Shown here piece after piece: positions 7,154 to 16,100 of a stretch of 64,000 bases of DNA (positions are counted from its first letter, which is position 1; each line of letters opens with the position of its first letter). Both the position numbers and the translations under genes were made by a program. The notes beneath the pieces are model-generated. The model searched no databases and was not told where the DNA came from. It was given only the letters and a program-made list of their open reading frames with translations. Location of the stretch: NCBI GenBank assembly GCA_963803425.1, contig CAWDMA010000001.1, positions 1,736,001-1,800,000 on the forward strand, in the 5' to 3' direction. Origin of the DNA: DASPWW01 sp963803425. Its GTDB lineage: Bacteria; Actinomycetota; Thermoleophilia; Solirubrobacterales; 70-9.

Positions 7154-8959
7154 TCAGCGCGCCCCGCTCCCGGTGGGGGCGTGCGCGGCCCGCACCCGCA
7201 CCCCGAGCTCGCGGAGCTGGCGCTCGTCGACTGGGGCGGGCGCGCCGGTCAGCGGGTCGGCCCCGGAGGCCGTCTTCGGGAAAGCGATCACGTCGCGGAT
7301 CGTGTCGGTGCCGTGCAGCAGCGCCACGACCCGGTCGAGGCCGTACGCGATCCCGCCGTGCGGCGGCGCCCCGTAGCGGAGCGCCTCGAGCAGGAACCCG
7401 AACCGCTCCTCGGCGTCCTCGGACTCGATCCCGAGCGCGTCGAACACGCGCTGCTGGGTGCCCGCGTCACTGATCCGGATCGAGCCGCCGCCCAGCTCCG
7501 TCCCGTTCCAGACCACGTCGTAGGCGCGGGCCCGCGCCTCTCCGAGCCGGTCCGGGTGGAGCTCGCCGGCCGGCGCCGTGAACGGGTGATGGAGCGCGTC
7601 CCAGCGGTTCTCCTGCTCGTCCCACCCGAACAGGGGCCAGTCGACGACCCAGAGCAGATCGTTGCGACTCTCGGGGATCAGGTCGAAGCGCTGCGCGAGG
7701 TGGAGCCGGAGCGCGCCGAGGGCGCGGCCGACCACGGGCGGCTCGTCGGCTACGACGAGCAGCAGGTCCCCCTCCTCCGCGCCGAGCGCCGAGTTCAGCG
7801 CCGCCAGCTCCGCCGCGGACAGGAACTTGGCGACCGGGGAGCGCCACCCCTCGCCCTCGCGAAACGCCCACACCAGCCCCCGCGCCCCGGCCTCCTGCGC
7901 GTACTCGATCAGCCCGTCGAGCTCCGAGCGCGCCAGCTCGCGGCGGCCCGCGTTGATCCCCTGGACCACGCCGCCCTCGTCGATCGTGCCCCGGAACACC
8001 TTGAACTCGGTGTGGCGAACGGCGTCGGTGAGATCGGCGATCTCGAGCCCGAATCGGGTGTCGGGCCTATCGGTCCCGTACCGCGCCACCGCCTCGTCGT
8101 ACGCCATCCGGGGCAGCGGCAGCTCCACCTCGACGCCGCCCTCGCGGAGCACCCGCTGCAGGAGCCTCTCGTTCACGTCGAGCACGTCGTCGACATCGAC
8201 GAAGGAGAGCTCCATGTCGAGCTGCGTGAACTCCGCCTGGCGGTCGGCCCGCTGCGCCTCGTCGCGGAAGCATCGGGCGATCTGGTAGTAGCGCTCGAAC
8301 CCGGCCACCATCAGGAGCTGCTTGTAAAGCTGCGGCGACTGCGGGAGCGCGTAGAAGGAGCCCGGCTGCAGGCGGCTGGGGACGATGAAGTCGCGCGCCC
8401 CCTCCGGCGTCGAGCGGGTCAGGTTCGGCGTCTCGATCTCCAGGAAGCCCTCCGACTCGAGGAACGCGCGGATCGTCCGGACGACGCGGTGGCGGAGCTG
8501 GAGCGCCTCGCGCATCTCCTCCCGGCGCAGATCCAGATAGCGGTAGCGCATCCGCATCTCCTCGCCCACTCCGCCGGAGTAGCTCTCGATCTCGAACGGG
8601 GGGGTGGCGGCGTCGGCGAGCACCTCGACCTCGGCGACGCGGAGCTCGACCTCACCGGTCGGGAGCTCCGGGTTGACCGTATCCGGATCGCGGCTGACGA
8701 CCTGGCCGCGCGCGGTGAGCACGTCCTCGGCGCGCAACCCGTGGGCGAGCTCGTGCGCCCCGCCCGCCTCCTGCGGGTTGAAGACGAGCTGGACCAGTCC
8801 GGTGCGGTCGCGAAGGTCGATGAAGATCAGCCCGCCGTGGTCACGGCGACGGTGCACCCAGCCGGCCACCCGCACCTCCTGCCCGATCCGGTCCTCGAGC
8901 ACCTGGCCGCACCACGTGTCGCGGAGGGCGTTGGCTCGCACCGGCGGGAACTCCGTCAT
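7154..8959 (-). CDS. aspS: aspartyl-tRNA synthetase, probably non-discriminating
   Basis: Class II synthetase of 601 residues: N-terminal OB anticodon-binding fold (VHRRRDHGGLIFIDLRD), catalytic core with motif 2 region RCFRDEAQRADRQAEFTQLD, bacterial GAD insertion, and motif 3 GGIAYGLDRVVALL. The anticodon-domain His in RRRDHGG matches the residue seen in non-discriminating AspRS of Pseudomonas type, where discriminating enzymes such as that of E. coli carry Leu. This would allow Asp-tRNA-Asn formation for transamidation. Lies 32 nt downstream of hisS, a common aspS/hisS pairing. Confidence 0.96.
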   Translation of the reverse strand: MTEFPPVRANALRDTWCGQVLEDRIGQEVRVAGWVHRRRDHGGLIFIDLRDRTGLVQLVFNPQEAGGAHELAHGLRAEDVLTARGQVVSRDPDTVNPELPTGEVELRVAEVEVLADAATPPFEIESYSGGVGEEMRMRYRYLDLRREEMREALQLRHRVVRTIRAFLESEGFLEIETPNLTRSTPEGARDFIVPSRLQPGSFYALPQSPQLYKQLLMVAGFERYYQIARCFRDEAQRADRQAEFTQLDMELSFVDVDDVLDVNERLLQRVLREGGVEVELPLPRMAYDEAVARYGTDRPDTRFGLEIADLTDAVRHTEFKVFRGTIDEGGVVQGINAGRRELARSELDGLIEYAQEAGARGLVWAFREGEGWRSPVAKFLSAAELAALNSALGAEEGDLLLVVADEPPVVGRALGALRLHLAQRFDLIPESRNDLLWVVDWPLFGWDEQENRWDALHHPFTAPAGELHPDRLGEARARAYDVVWNGTELGGGSIRISDAGTQQRVFDALGIESEDAEERFGFLLEALRYGAPPHGGIAYGLDRVVALLHGTDTIRDVIAFPKTASGADPLTGAPAPVDERQLRELGVRVRAAHAPTGSGAR

Positions 8960-8991
8960 CCATCACTCCGGTTCGCGCTCACAGGGCCACC

Positions 8992-10245
8992 CTACGCAGC
9001 GCCGGAGTCGCGGGCCGCGGCGATCTCGTCGACGAGCCGGGCCGGATCGGCCTGGCGCTGCTCGCCGGACGCCATATCGCGCAGCGCGAGCGTGCCGTCC
9101 TCCGCGAGGATCACTGCGTGGCGGGCGCCGACCCGGTCGGCCTGCTTCATCTGGCCCTTGATGCTGCGGCCGGCGAGATCGAGCTCGGCGCGGAGGCCCG
9201 CCCGGCGCAGGTCCGTGACCAGCGCCAGGGCGCGGTCGCGCTGCCCCTCGGGCGCGGCGACGAACGCGTCCCGCGGCGCCGGCCCGGGACCCTCGCCGAG
9301 CGCGAGCGCGATCCGCTCGATCCCGGCGGCCCAGCCGTTCGCGCGGGTCGGCGGTCCGCCGAGCCGCTCGACCAGACCGTCGTAGCGGCCGCCCCCGCCG
9401 ATCCCGGACTGCGCCCCGAGCGCGTCGCAGGTGAACTCGAAAACGGTCCGGGTGTAGTAGTCGAGCCCGCGCACGAGCGTGCCGTCGAGCTCGTATCCGA
9501 CGCCGGCGTCGTCGAGCAGCCGTCGCACCTCGGCGAAGTGCTCGGCGTCCTCGCCGTCCAGCCGGTCGAGCATCGTCGGCGCCTCGGCCATCACGGCCCG
9601 GGTCGACTCGTGTCCGGAGTCGAAGGCGCGCAGGGGGTTGGCGTCGATCCGATCCCGGACATCGTCCGCGAGCTCGGACTCCCGTTCCCGCAGGTACGCC
9701 TGCAGCTCCTCGCGGTACTCGGCGCGCGGCTGGGGAGAGCCGAGGCTGGAGAGCCGCAGGCGCACGCCGGGGACGCCGAGCTCGCCGAGCAGGTCGTCGA
9801 GCAGCATGATCAGCTCCGCATCGACCAGCGCGGAGCCGGAGCCGATCACCTCGGCCCCGACCTGGTTGAACTGGCGGAAGCGGCCCTTCTGGGGCGCCTC
9901 GTAGCGGAAGAAGGGCCCCCAGTACCACAGCCTCACCGGCTGCGGCAGCTTGTGCATCCCGTGCTGGACGTAGGCCCGGCAGATCGGCGCGGTGCCCTCC
10001 GGCCGCAGCGTCACGCTGCGGCCGCCGAGGTCCTCGAACGTGAACATCTCCTTGCGGACGATGTCGGTCGCCTCCCCCACCCCGCGCGCGAACAGATCCG
10101 TGTCCTCGAACGCCGGCGTCTCGATCCGCCCGTAGCCGGCCCGGTCGAACACGGCCCGCGCCGCGGCCTCGATCCGGGCGCGCGCCGGCTCCTGCTCGGG
10201 TAGCGTGTCGAAGGTCCCGCGAGGTGCCTGAAAACGATCGCTCAT
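8992..10245 (-). CDS. hisS: histidyl-tRNA synthetase
   Basis: Class IIa synthetase of 417 residues. It begins with the typical QAPRGTFDTLPEQEP and has motif 2 (VTLRPEGTAPICRAYVQHGM), the HisRS-specific LVRGLDYYTRTVFEF block and motif 3 GWAAGIERIALAL, followed by the anticodon-binding domain. Same orientation as aspS. ATG start; a TAAGGT hexamer lies 9 nt upstream, so a very short leader is possible. Confidence 0.97.
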   Translation of the reverse strand: MSDRFQAPRGTFDTLPEQEPARARIEAAARAVFDRAGYGRIETPAFEDTDLFARGVGEATDIVRKEMFTFEDLGGRSVTLRPEGTAPICRAYVQHGMHKLPQPVRLWYWGPFFRYEAPQKGRFRQFNQVGAEVIGSGSALVDAELIMLLDDLLGELGVPGVRLRLSSLGSPQPRAEYREELQAYLRERESELADDVRDRIDANPLRAFDSGHESTRAVMAEAPTMLDRLDGEDAEHFAEVRRLLDDAGVGYELDGTLVRGLDYYTRTVFEFTCDALGAQSGIGGGGRYDGLVERLGGPPTRANGWAAGIERIALALGEGPGPAPRDAFVAAPEGQRDRALALVTDLRRAGLRAELDLAGRSIKGQMKQADRVGARHAVILAEDGTLALRDMASGEQRQADPARLVDEIAAARDSGAA

Positions 10246-10279
10246 CGCGAGCCGACCTTAACGGGGCAGGCGCGGCCGC

Positions 10280-10915
10280 TCAGCGCGCCAGCTCGGCGAG
10301 GAACGGGTTCGCGGCGCGCTCCGCGCCGAGAGTCGTCACCCGCATGTGCCCGGGGTACACCGTGGTCTCGGGCTCGTGGGAGTCGACAAGCGTGCGGATG
10401 CTCTCCAGCAGGGTCGGCCAGTCGCCGCCGGGAAGATCGGTGCGCCCGACCGATCCGTTGAACAGGACGTCGCCGGAGAAGACCGTGTCGTGATCAGGGA
10501 TCGAGTAGGTGACGTGGCCGGGGCTGTGCCCGGGGGTGAACAGGACGTCGATGTCGAGGCCGGCGAGCTCGAGCCGCTCGCCGCCCGCGACGGTCTCGTC
10601 GGCGTCGTAGCTCTCGTACGGCCCCGCGCCCGGAAAGGTGTAGGACATGATGTCGGCGAGCAGCGGGACCTCGATCTCGGGGCAGTAGACAGGCGCTCCG
10701 GTGGCTTTCGCCACCGGAGCCACAGCGCCCACATGATCGAAATGGCAGTGCGTGATCAGGATGGCGTCGACGGTGACGCCGAGCTCGTCGATCGCGCCGA
10801 GCAGCCGCTCCGGCTCGTCACCGGGGTCGACCAGGATCGCGCGGTCGGAGTCCTCGACCCGGGCGATGTAGCAGTTCTCGGCCACGGGCCCGACGGTGAA
10901 AGCCCTGACGTCCAT
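10280..10915 (-). CDS. MBL-fold hydrolase (glyoxalase II-like)
   Basis: Zinc-dependent metallo-beta-lactamase-fold hydrolase, 211 residues. The metal motif is THCHFDHVGAV, with further ligands in TPGHSPGH, FSGDVLF and the C-terminal PGH. Length and layout match the short glyoxalase II-like/YcbL group found beside hisS in many bacteria, which may hydrolyse S-lactoylglutathione-like thioesters of low-molecular-weight thiols. The substrate is not shown by the sequence. A strong hairpin lies inside the gene at 10695-10720. Confidence 0.88.
   Translation of the reverse strand: MDVRAFTVGPVAENCYIARVEDSDRAILVDPGDEPERLLGAIDELGVTVDAILITHCHFDHVGAVAPVAKATGAPVYCPEIEVPLLADIMSYTFPGAGPYESYDADETVAGGERLELAGLDIDVLFTPGHSPGHVTYSIPDHDTVFSGDVLFNGSVGRTDLPGGDWPTLLESIRTLVDSHEPETTVYPGHMRVTTLGAERAANPFLAELAR
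10695..10720 (-). other. intragenic 11-bp hairpin with GAAA loop
   Basis: Perfect 11-bp inverted repeat (10695-10705 with 10710-10720) closing a four-base loop that reads GAAA on the coding strand, i.e. a GNRA tetraloop in the mRNA. It lies inside the MBL-hydrolase coding region just after the metal motif. It may be coincidental to the coding of VAKATGAP but is unusually stable. Confidence 0.6.
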
Positions 10916-10923
10916 GGACGTTG

Positions 10924-10951
10924 AGCCTACCGGGGCCCGCGGCCGAGTCGA
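10924..10951 (-). promoter_or_regulatory. possible leaderless promoter of the MBL gene
   Basis: TCGACT (10951-10946), 16-bp spacer and TAGGCT (10929-10924) end 8 nt before the ATG at 10915, placing the predicted transcription start at or next to the start codon. No Shine-Dalgarno sequence is seen. Confidence 0.42.
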
Positions 10952-10971
10952 CCGACGGGGAGGCGCCGCGC

Positions 10972-12549
10972 TCAGGCGACTACGCCCTCCATGACTGCCT
11001 CAGGATTGCGCTCCGCCTCGGGCTCGGGCTCCTCCGCCGGCCCCCGGTCGATCCCGCTCTCGCGGACCAGGAGCGCGGCGGCGACGGCGCCGGCGAATGC
11101 GAGCACGGCTCCCAGCAACAGCACCTCGTTCAAGCCGGCGAGGAATCCCTCGCGGGCGGCGTTCGCCACCAGGTCGTGGGCGCCCGGCGGGACCCCGGTC
11201 AGCACCTGGTCGAGGCTGCCGGAGGAGGCGGCCTCCACGAGCTCACGGGGGCGATCCCCCGCGGCGGCCGGAGTGCCCGCCGCGAGCTCGGACACCTTGT
11301 CCGCGCCGCGGCCGACGAACACCGCGCCCCACGCGGCGATCCCGACCGCGATCCCGACCTGGCGGAACGTGTCGTTGATCCCCGACGCCATCCCGCTCTG
11401 CTCGTTCGGGACGACGCTGACCGCGACGTCGGCGATCACGGGGTTGAGCAGCCCTATTCCCGCGCCGGCGACGAGGAAGCCGCCGAGCAGGGCGGTCCAC
11501 TCCGACCCCGAGTTGAGCCCCGACATCAGCAACAGCCCGGCACCCGCGCCGGCGAGGCCGACCGACAGCATCACCCGCGCCGGGATCCGGGACAGCAGCG
11601 CACCCGAGATCGGCGCGACGACGAAGCTCGCCAGCGTGATCGGCAGGTAGCGCAGCCCGGCCTCGAGCGGCGAGTAGCCGAGGTAGTTCTGCAGGTACAG
11701 CGTCAGGTAGAGGAACAGCGCGAACATCGATCCGGAGATCGCGAAGGCGGCGAGCTGCACGCCGGCGAACGCGGGCCGCTTGAAAAGCCCGAGCGACAGC
11801 ATCGGCTCCCTCACCCGGGTCTGGGAGAACAGGAACACGGCGAGCAGCACCGCGGAGCCGGCGAACAGCGACAGGATCACCGTGCTGCCCCAGCCCTCGT
11901 CGTTCCCGCGGACGAGCGCGAGCACGAGCAGGAACAGGGCGGAGCTGAACGTCGTCACCCCGATCCAGTCGACCCGGGTCGCGTTCGGGTCGCGGGTCTC
12001 GCGCAGCCGCAGGTAGGTGACTGCGAGCGTCGCCAGCCCCACCGGGACGTTCAGGTAGAAGACCGATTGCCACCCGAGCGAGTCGGTGAGCGCCCCGCCG
12101 ACGAGCGGGCCGATCGCGACCGCGACGCCGATCGTCGCCCCGTACACCCCCATCGCCGTTCCGCGCTCGCGTCCCGCCGGGAACTCCTGCGCGATCAGCG
12201 CCAGCGACACCGCGAACATCACCGCCCCGCCGACGCCCTGCAGGGCACGGGCGAGGTTCAGGAACGTCGGGTCGGGCGCCAGCGCGCACAGCGCCGAGGC
12301 GACCGAGAAGATCAGCAACCCCGCAGCGAACACGCGACGGCGGCCGAGCCGATCCGCGAGCGAACCGGCGGTCAGCACCAACGCGGCGAGCGAGAGCGCG
12401 TACGCGTCGATCACCCACTGCAGGTCGGTGAAGCTCGAGTCGAGGTCCTCTCGAATAGCCGGCAGCGCCGTGTTCACCACGGTGATGTCGAGCAGGAGCA
12501 TGAAGGTCGCCGCCGATACGGCGATCAATGTCCACCACTTGCGTTCCAT
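10972..12549 (-). CDS. MFS multidrug exporter, DHA2 (EmrB/QacA) family
   Basis: Proton-coupled drug antiporter with about 14 membrane helices, 525 residues. The motif LLLDITVVNTALPAI lies in helix 1, GSLADRLGRRRVF is the loop 2-3 motif A, and GVYGATIGVAVAIGPLVGG is motif C. Start ATG 12549 (MERKWWTLIAV) has AGGGGG 5 nt upstream and is preferred over an upstream codon. Divergent from a MarR regulator across a 120-bp gap with operator-like repeats, the usual design of a repressor-controlled efflux pump. The substrate is unknown. Confidence 0.92.
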   Translation of the reverse strand: MERKWWTLIAVSAATFMLLLDITVVNTALPAIREDLDSSFTDLQWVIDAYALSLAALVLTAGSLADRLGRRRVFAAGLLIFSVASALCALAPDPTFLNLARALQGVGGAVMFAVSLALIAQEFPAGRERGTAMGVYGATIGVAVAIGPLVGGALTDSLGWQSVFYLNVPVGLATLAVTYLRLRETRDPNATRVDWIGVTTFSSALFLLVLALVRGNDEGWGSTVILSLFAGSAVLLAVFLFSQTRVREPMLSLGLFKRPAFAGVQLAAFAISGSMFALFLYLTLYLQNYLGYSPLEAGLRYLPITLASFVVAPISGALLSRIPARVMLSVGLAGAGAGLLLMSGLNSGSEWTALLGGFLVAGAGIGLLNPVIADVAVSVVPNEQSGMASGINDTFRQVGIAVGIAAWGAVFVGRGADKVSELAAGTPAAAGDRPRELVEAASSGSLDQVLTGVPPGAHDLVANAAREGFLAGLNEVLLLGAVLAFAGAVAAALLVRESGIDRGPAEEPEPEAERNPEAVMEGVVA

Positions 12550-12581
12550 CCAGACCCCCTTGGATCCTTTCAAAAGCCTTC

Positions 12582-12633
12582 GTCAGGTAAACTTGTCAGG
12601 TACCTTGACCACTTGGTCAGGTCACCTTAGCAA
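12582..12633. promoter_or_regulatory. MarR-type operator array and marR promoter
   Basis: Between the divergent genes there are three direct GTCAGGT copies (12582, 12595, 12616), a palindrome TGACCA-CT-TGGTCA (12606-12619), and the self-complementary AGGTACCT (12598-12605) flanked by GTC/GAC. A good promoter for the regulator, TTGACC (12605-12610), 17 bp, TAGCAA (12628-12633), overlaps the first arm, which fits autorepression and control of the exporter. Binding is inferred from symmetry only. Confidence 0.65.
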
Positions 12634-12669
12634 GACGTCAAGCTTCCTGATGATCAGAAAGTTAAAGAC

Positions 12670-13167
12670 TTGAACTCGCACGCTTTCGGCGCTCCGGACC
12701 ATCCGCTCCCGGCGCTGCTAACCGGGACCAAGGAGGCCGTCATGAACGAGCTCCACCGCCGGCTCGGCGAGACGGGCCACCCGGCGATCCGCGCAGGCCA
12801 CGGATGCGTGTTCCGGTTCATCGAGCCCGACGGCTCCCGGATCACGACGATGGCGGCGCGGGCGGGAATGAGCAAGCAGGCGGTCGGCGAGGTCGTCGAC
12901 GACCTCGAGGCGCTCGGGTACGTGGAGCGCGTCGCTGACCCGGCCGACCGCCGCGCGAAGCTGATCCGGCTGACCGAGCGCGGCCGGGACGGGCACGCCG
13001 CCGGACAGCGGATCTTCTCCGAGATCGAGCGCGAGTGGGCGGAGCGCTACGGCGAGGAGCGGGTCGCCACGATGCGCGAGGTGATGGAGCAGATCATCGC
13101 CGACGCGGAGGTCGAGGCCGTGCTGCGAAACGCACCCCGCATCGCCGCGTCGCCGGCCGGCGCGTAG
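12670..13167 (+). CDS. MarR-family transcriptional regulator
   Basis: 165-residue winged-helix regulator. Helix-turn-helix ITTMAARAGMSKQAVGEVVDDLEALGYVERV and wing DPADRRAKLIRLTERG are clear. The TTG at 12670 keeps the first dimerization helix (ALLTGTKEAVMNELHRRL) expected for MarR proteins. An internal ATG at 12742 has a perfect AAGGAGG 5 nt upstream but would remove that helix, so it is noted as an alternative. It probably represses the divergent exporter and itself; its stop is 4 nt from the convergent secreted-protein gene. Confidence 0.88.
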   Translation: MNSHAFGAPDHPLPALLTGTKEAVMNELHRRLGETGHPAIRAGHGCVFRFIEPDGSRITTMAARAGMSKQAVGEVVDDLEALGYVERVADPADRRAKLIRLTERGRDGHAAGQRIFSEIEREWAERYGEERVATMREVMEQIIADAEVEAVLRNAPRIAASPAGA

Positions 13168-13171
13168 GCGC

Positions 13172-16100
13172 CTACTTCCCCTTTCCCTTCCCCTTCGCCT
13201 TCTTCGGCGGCTTCACGGTCAGCTTCGCGACGGGACCCGGGGGCTGCGCCTCGCCGAGCGCCTGCACGGTGACCCGCAGCTTGCCCTCCGCCGGCGTGCC
13301 ATCGAGGCGGAGCTTGGGCTGCGGCGTGACCACGCGGTGCAGGATCTCCGCCCCCGCGCTCACCTCGACCAGGTAGTCGGCCGCACCACGAATCTTCCTC
13401 CACGACAGCTTCAGCGAGCTCCCCTTTCGCTTCGCCTTCGGGCTCGGCTTCGTGATCTTGGGCTGCTTGGGCGCCTTGAAGCGCGCAACGGTGAGCAGCT
13501 CACGCGGGAGGCCGTCCTGGGCCACCTCGGCCTCGATCGTGCGCCCGCGGTCGGCCGCGATCGTCGGCTTGAAGGAGATCGTGCCCTTGCCACCACGCGC
13601 CTTGCCGAGCTGTTGCGCGATCCCCTCGCCGCGCTCGGTGAACGTGACCTTCTGGCCCGGGATCTGCCTCAGCTTGTACGCGAGCTTGAACTTCGCGCCC
13701 TTGCCCTTCTTGCGCTTCCCATGCGGCCTGCCGACGTTGGCCTTCAGCTTCGGCTCCGGCAGTCCCCGCGCGAAGCCGACCCTGGTCAGCGGCCGGTCGG
13801 GGACGGCGGAGTCGACCCGCCAGGTTCCGGCACGAGGCTTGCGCACGAACGCGTAGGTCGTGCTCTCGTCGGCGACCGGCACGATCAGCGCGTCCGGCGT
13901 GCGCAGCACCGAGCCGTCGGGCGGCGAGGAGAGCTCGATGCCGCCCGGCCCCGAGAGCTTGATCGGGGGCGGCCCGCCCGCCGCGGTGGCGGCGAAGCCC
14001 GCGTGCGGAAGCCCCTTCGGGACCTCGATCGCCCCCGTCCCGGCGACGCGTGCCTCCGAGCCCGCCGCGCTCGCGAGCACCCGGAACCGGCCCAGGTCGC
14101 AGCCCGAGAACGCGGACGGGGTGCCCTCGCCCCAGCGGTAGCCGAAGCCGGCGTCGAAGAACCCGACGTTGGCGCATGCCGCGGTGCCGAGGGTCGAGAC
14201 GATCGCTCGCCCGCCGACCGAGCCCCCCGGGATCTTCAGCGTCGCCGCGCCCTCGAGGTTGACGCCGTGGTCAGAGACGAACCCGGTCTGGCTCGAGGTG
14301 TAGGCGAGCGCTCCGCCGGCGAGATCGATCCCGATCTCGCCGGTGACGTCCATCGCCGGCGGCAGACCGTTGTAGGGGTAGGTGCAGCCTCGCAGCGACA
14401 TCTGCGAGGACGCGAGCCCCGCCAGCTCGAGCGGCTCCAGCGGCGTGAACTTGCTCGACACGACGAGTTTCTCGGGGTCGTCCCCCGAGGGGCAGTCCGA
14501 GGGCGCGATCAGCTCGCCGCCTTTCATCTGTCCGGCGATCGTCAGCAGCTGCTTGCCGTTGACGCGCGGCCCGAGCGATCCCTTCACCCCGAGGTCGTGT
14601 CCGAAGCGGGGCGCGAACAGCAGGTCTCCCGAGACGCTCTGCAGGAACAGCGGCGTCCCGCCGAGCTGCTTGTTGATCCCGTCGACGGCCAGCCCGCCAC
14701 CGGCCAGCGAGCCGTCGAACGCGAACGCGGTCGCGGTCACCCCGAGATCGCCGCGAGCGAGCGGGAAGGTGATCCCGCCGCGCCCGGTCCAGAACGGCTT
14801 GCCGTCCTTGCGCTCGAAGCGCAGCAGCAGGTCGCGCAGCCCGAGCTGGCGCTTGACCTTCAGCTTGTCGGGGAGCAGCGTCACCTTGTCGATTCGCACC
14901 TCGCCCTGCTGGAGCACGAACCCGACGCCGTTCTGGAGCTTCGCCTTCAGGGTGCCGCCGGCGTCGCCGATCGCCGTGCCCGGCGGGGTCACCAACGGGC
15001 CGATCGACTCGGTCAGCTTCTTGATCGCTACCTTCTGCTCGTAGGCGGCAGAGCGCCCGCCGTCGGTCCACGCGACCTTCACCGAGGCCTCGACCGGGAT
15101 CCCGAGCACCTTCGCGGCGGTGCCGGTGCCCCCGCCGAACGAGAACGACCCCGAGGCGGCGTCGACCGGCAGCGCGCCGACCGGGACCGGGACCCGGAAG
15201 CCGGCAAAGACAACGTCGGCGCCGGCGCCGCTGGTAGACACGTCCGGGTGCTTGGTGTCGAGGACGAGCTTTCCGCCGCTGCGGGGAACAACCTCGAAAC
15301 CGCCGACCCAGGCGCGCTCGTCGGTCTCGAACTTGCCCGAGTCGGGCGCCGTCTCCGTGAAACAGCCCTTCGCGCGAGCGAAGCCGACCTGGACGTCGGG
15401 GCACTCGCCGGAGACCGTCCAATCGCGGCTCGCCACCGGCCCCGGATCCTCACCGTCGGGGTGGTAGCGGACCTCGAAGAGATGCTCGCCCGGGGCCAGA
15501 TCGCTGATGTCGAGCGGGGAGGCGCACGGGGTGAAGGGATCGGCGCCCTGCCCGTCGAGGCGGCACTCGAATCGGCCGGGGGGCGGGCCTGGGTCCGTCG
15601 TCTCGAACTCGAAGCGGGCATCGGGTGAGGCAACGGTTCCGGAGGGTCCCGTCGAGATCGTCACACTTGGCCCGGGGTTCCCCAGCTCTAAGGCCATGTC
15701 GACCGACGCGTCGCAGCTCTCCGATGGATTGCCCTGGCATCTGATCAGCGCCTCGGCCCTGTATGTCCCAGGTTCGAGAGTGCCCTCGGACTGCAACGCG
15801 CCGCTGCACTGCCCTTGACACGTCAGTTGAGTGAGGAAGCCGAAGAACACGACCTGGGGATCGTCAAGCGGCCCCGCCTGACCGTTGAACCGGTACGGGA
15901 CCGTCTCCGACACCGTGAACGCGCGGTCGAAGGCCGAGGAGGCAATTCCCGTGGCCTCGGTCGTGGCGGTGCCGTTGAAGTCGAAACGGACGCTCTGAGC
16001 ACTCTCGACGATCGACAGGTCTGCGGTCGCCCCGGCGCTCCCCTCGGCGTTGCTCTCTGAAACGCTCCCCGAGAAGGCAAGGCCATCACCATCCTGGTCC

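Noticed and set aside
7181..9385. 734-codon plus-strand frame opposite aspS and hisS
   Set aside because: Antisense shadow of two definite synthetases.
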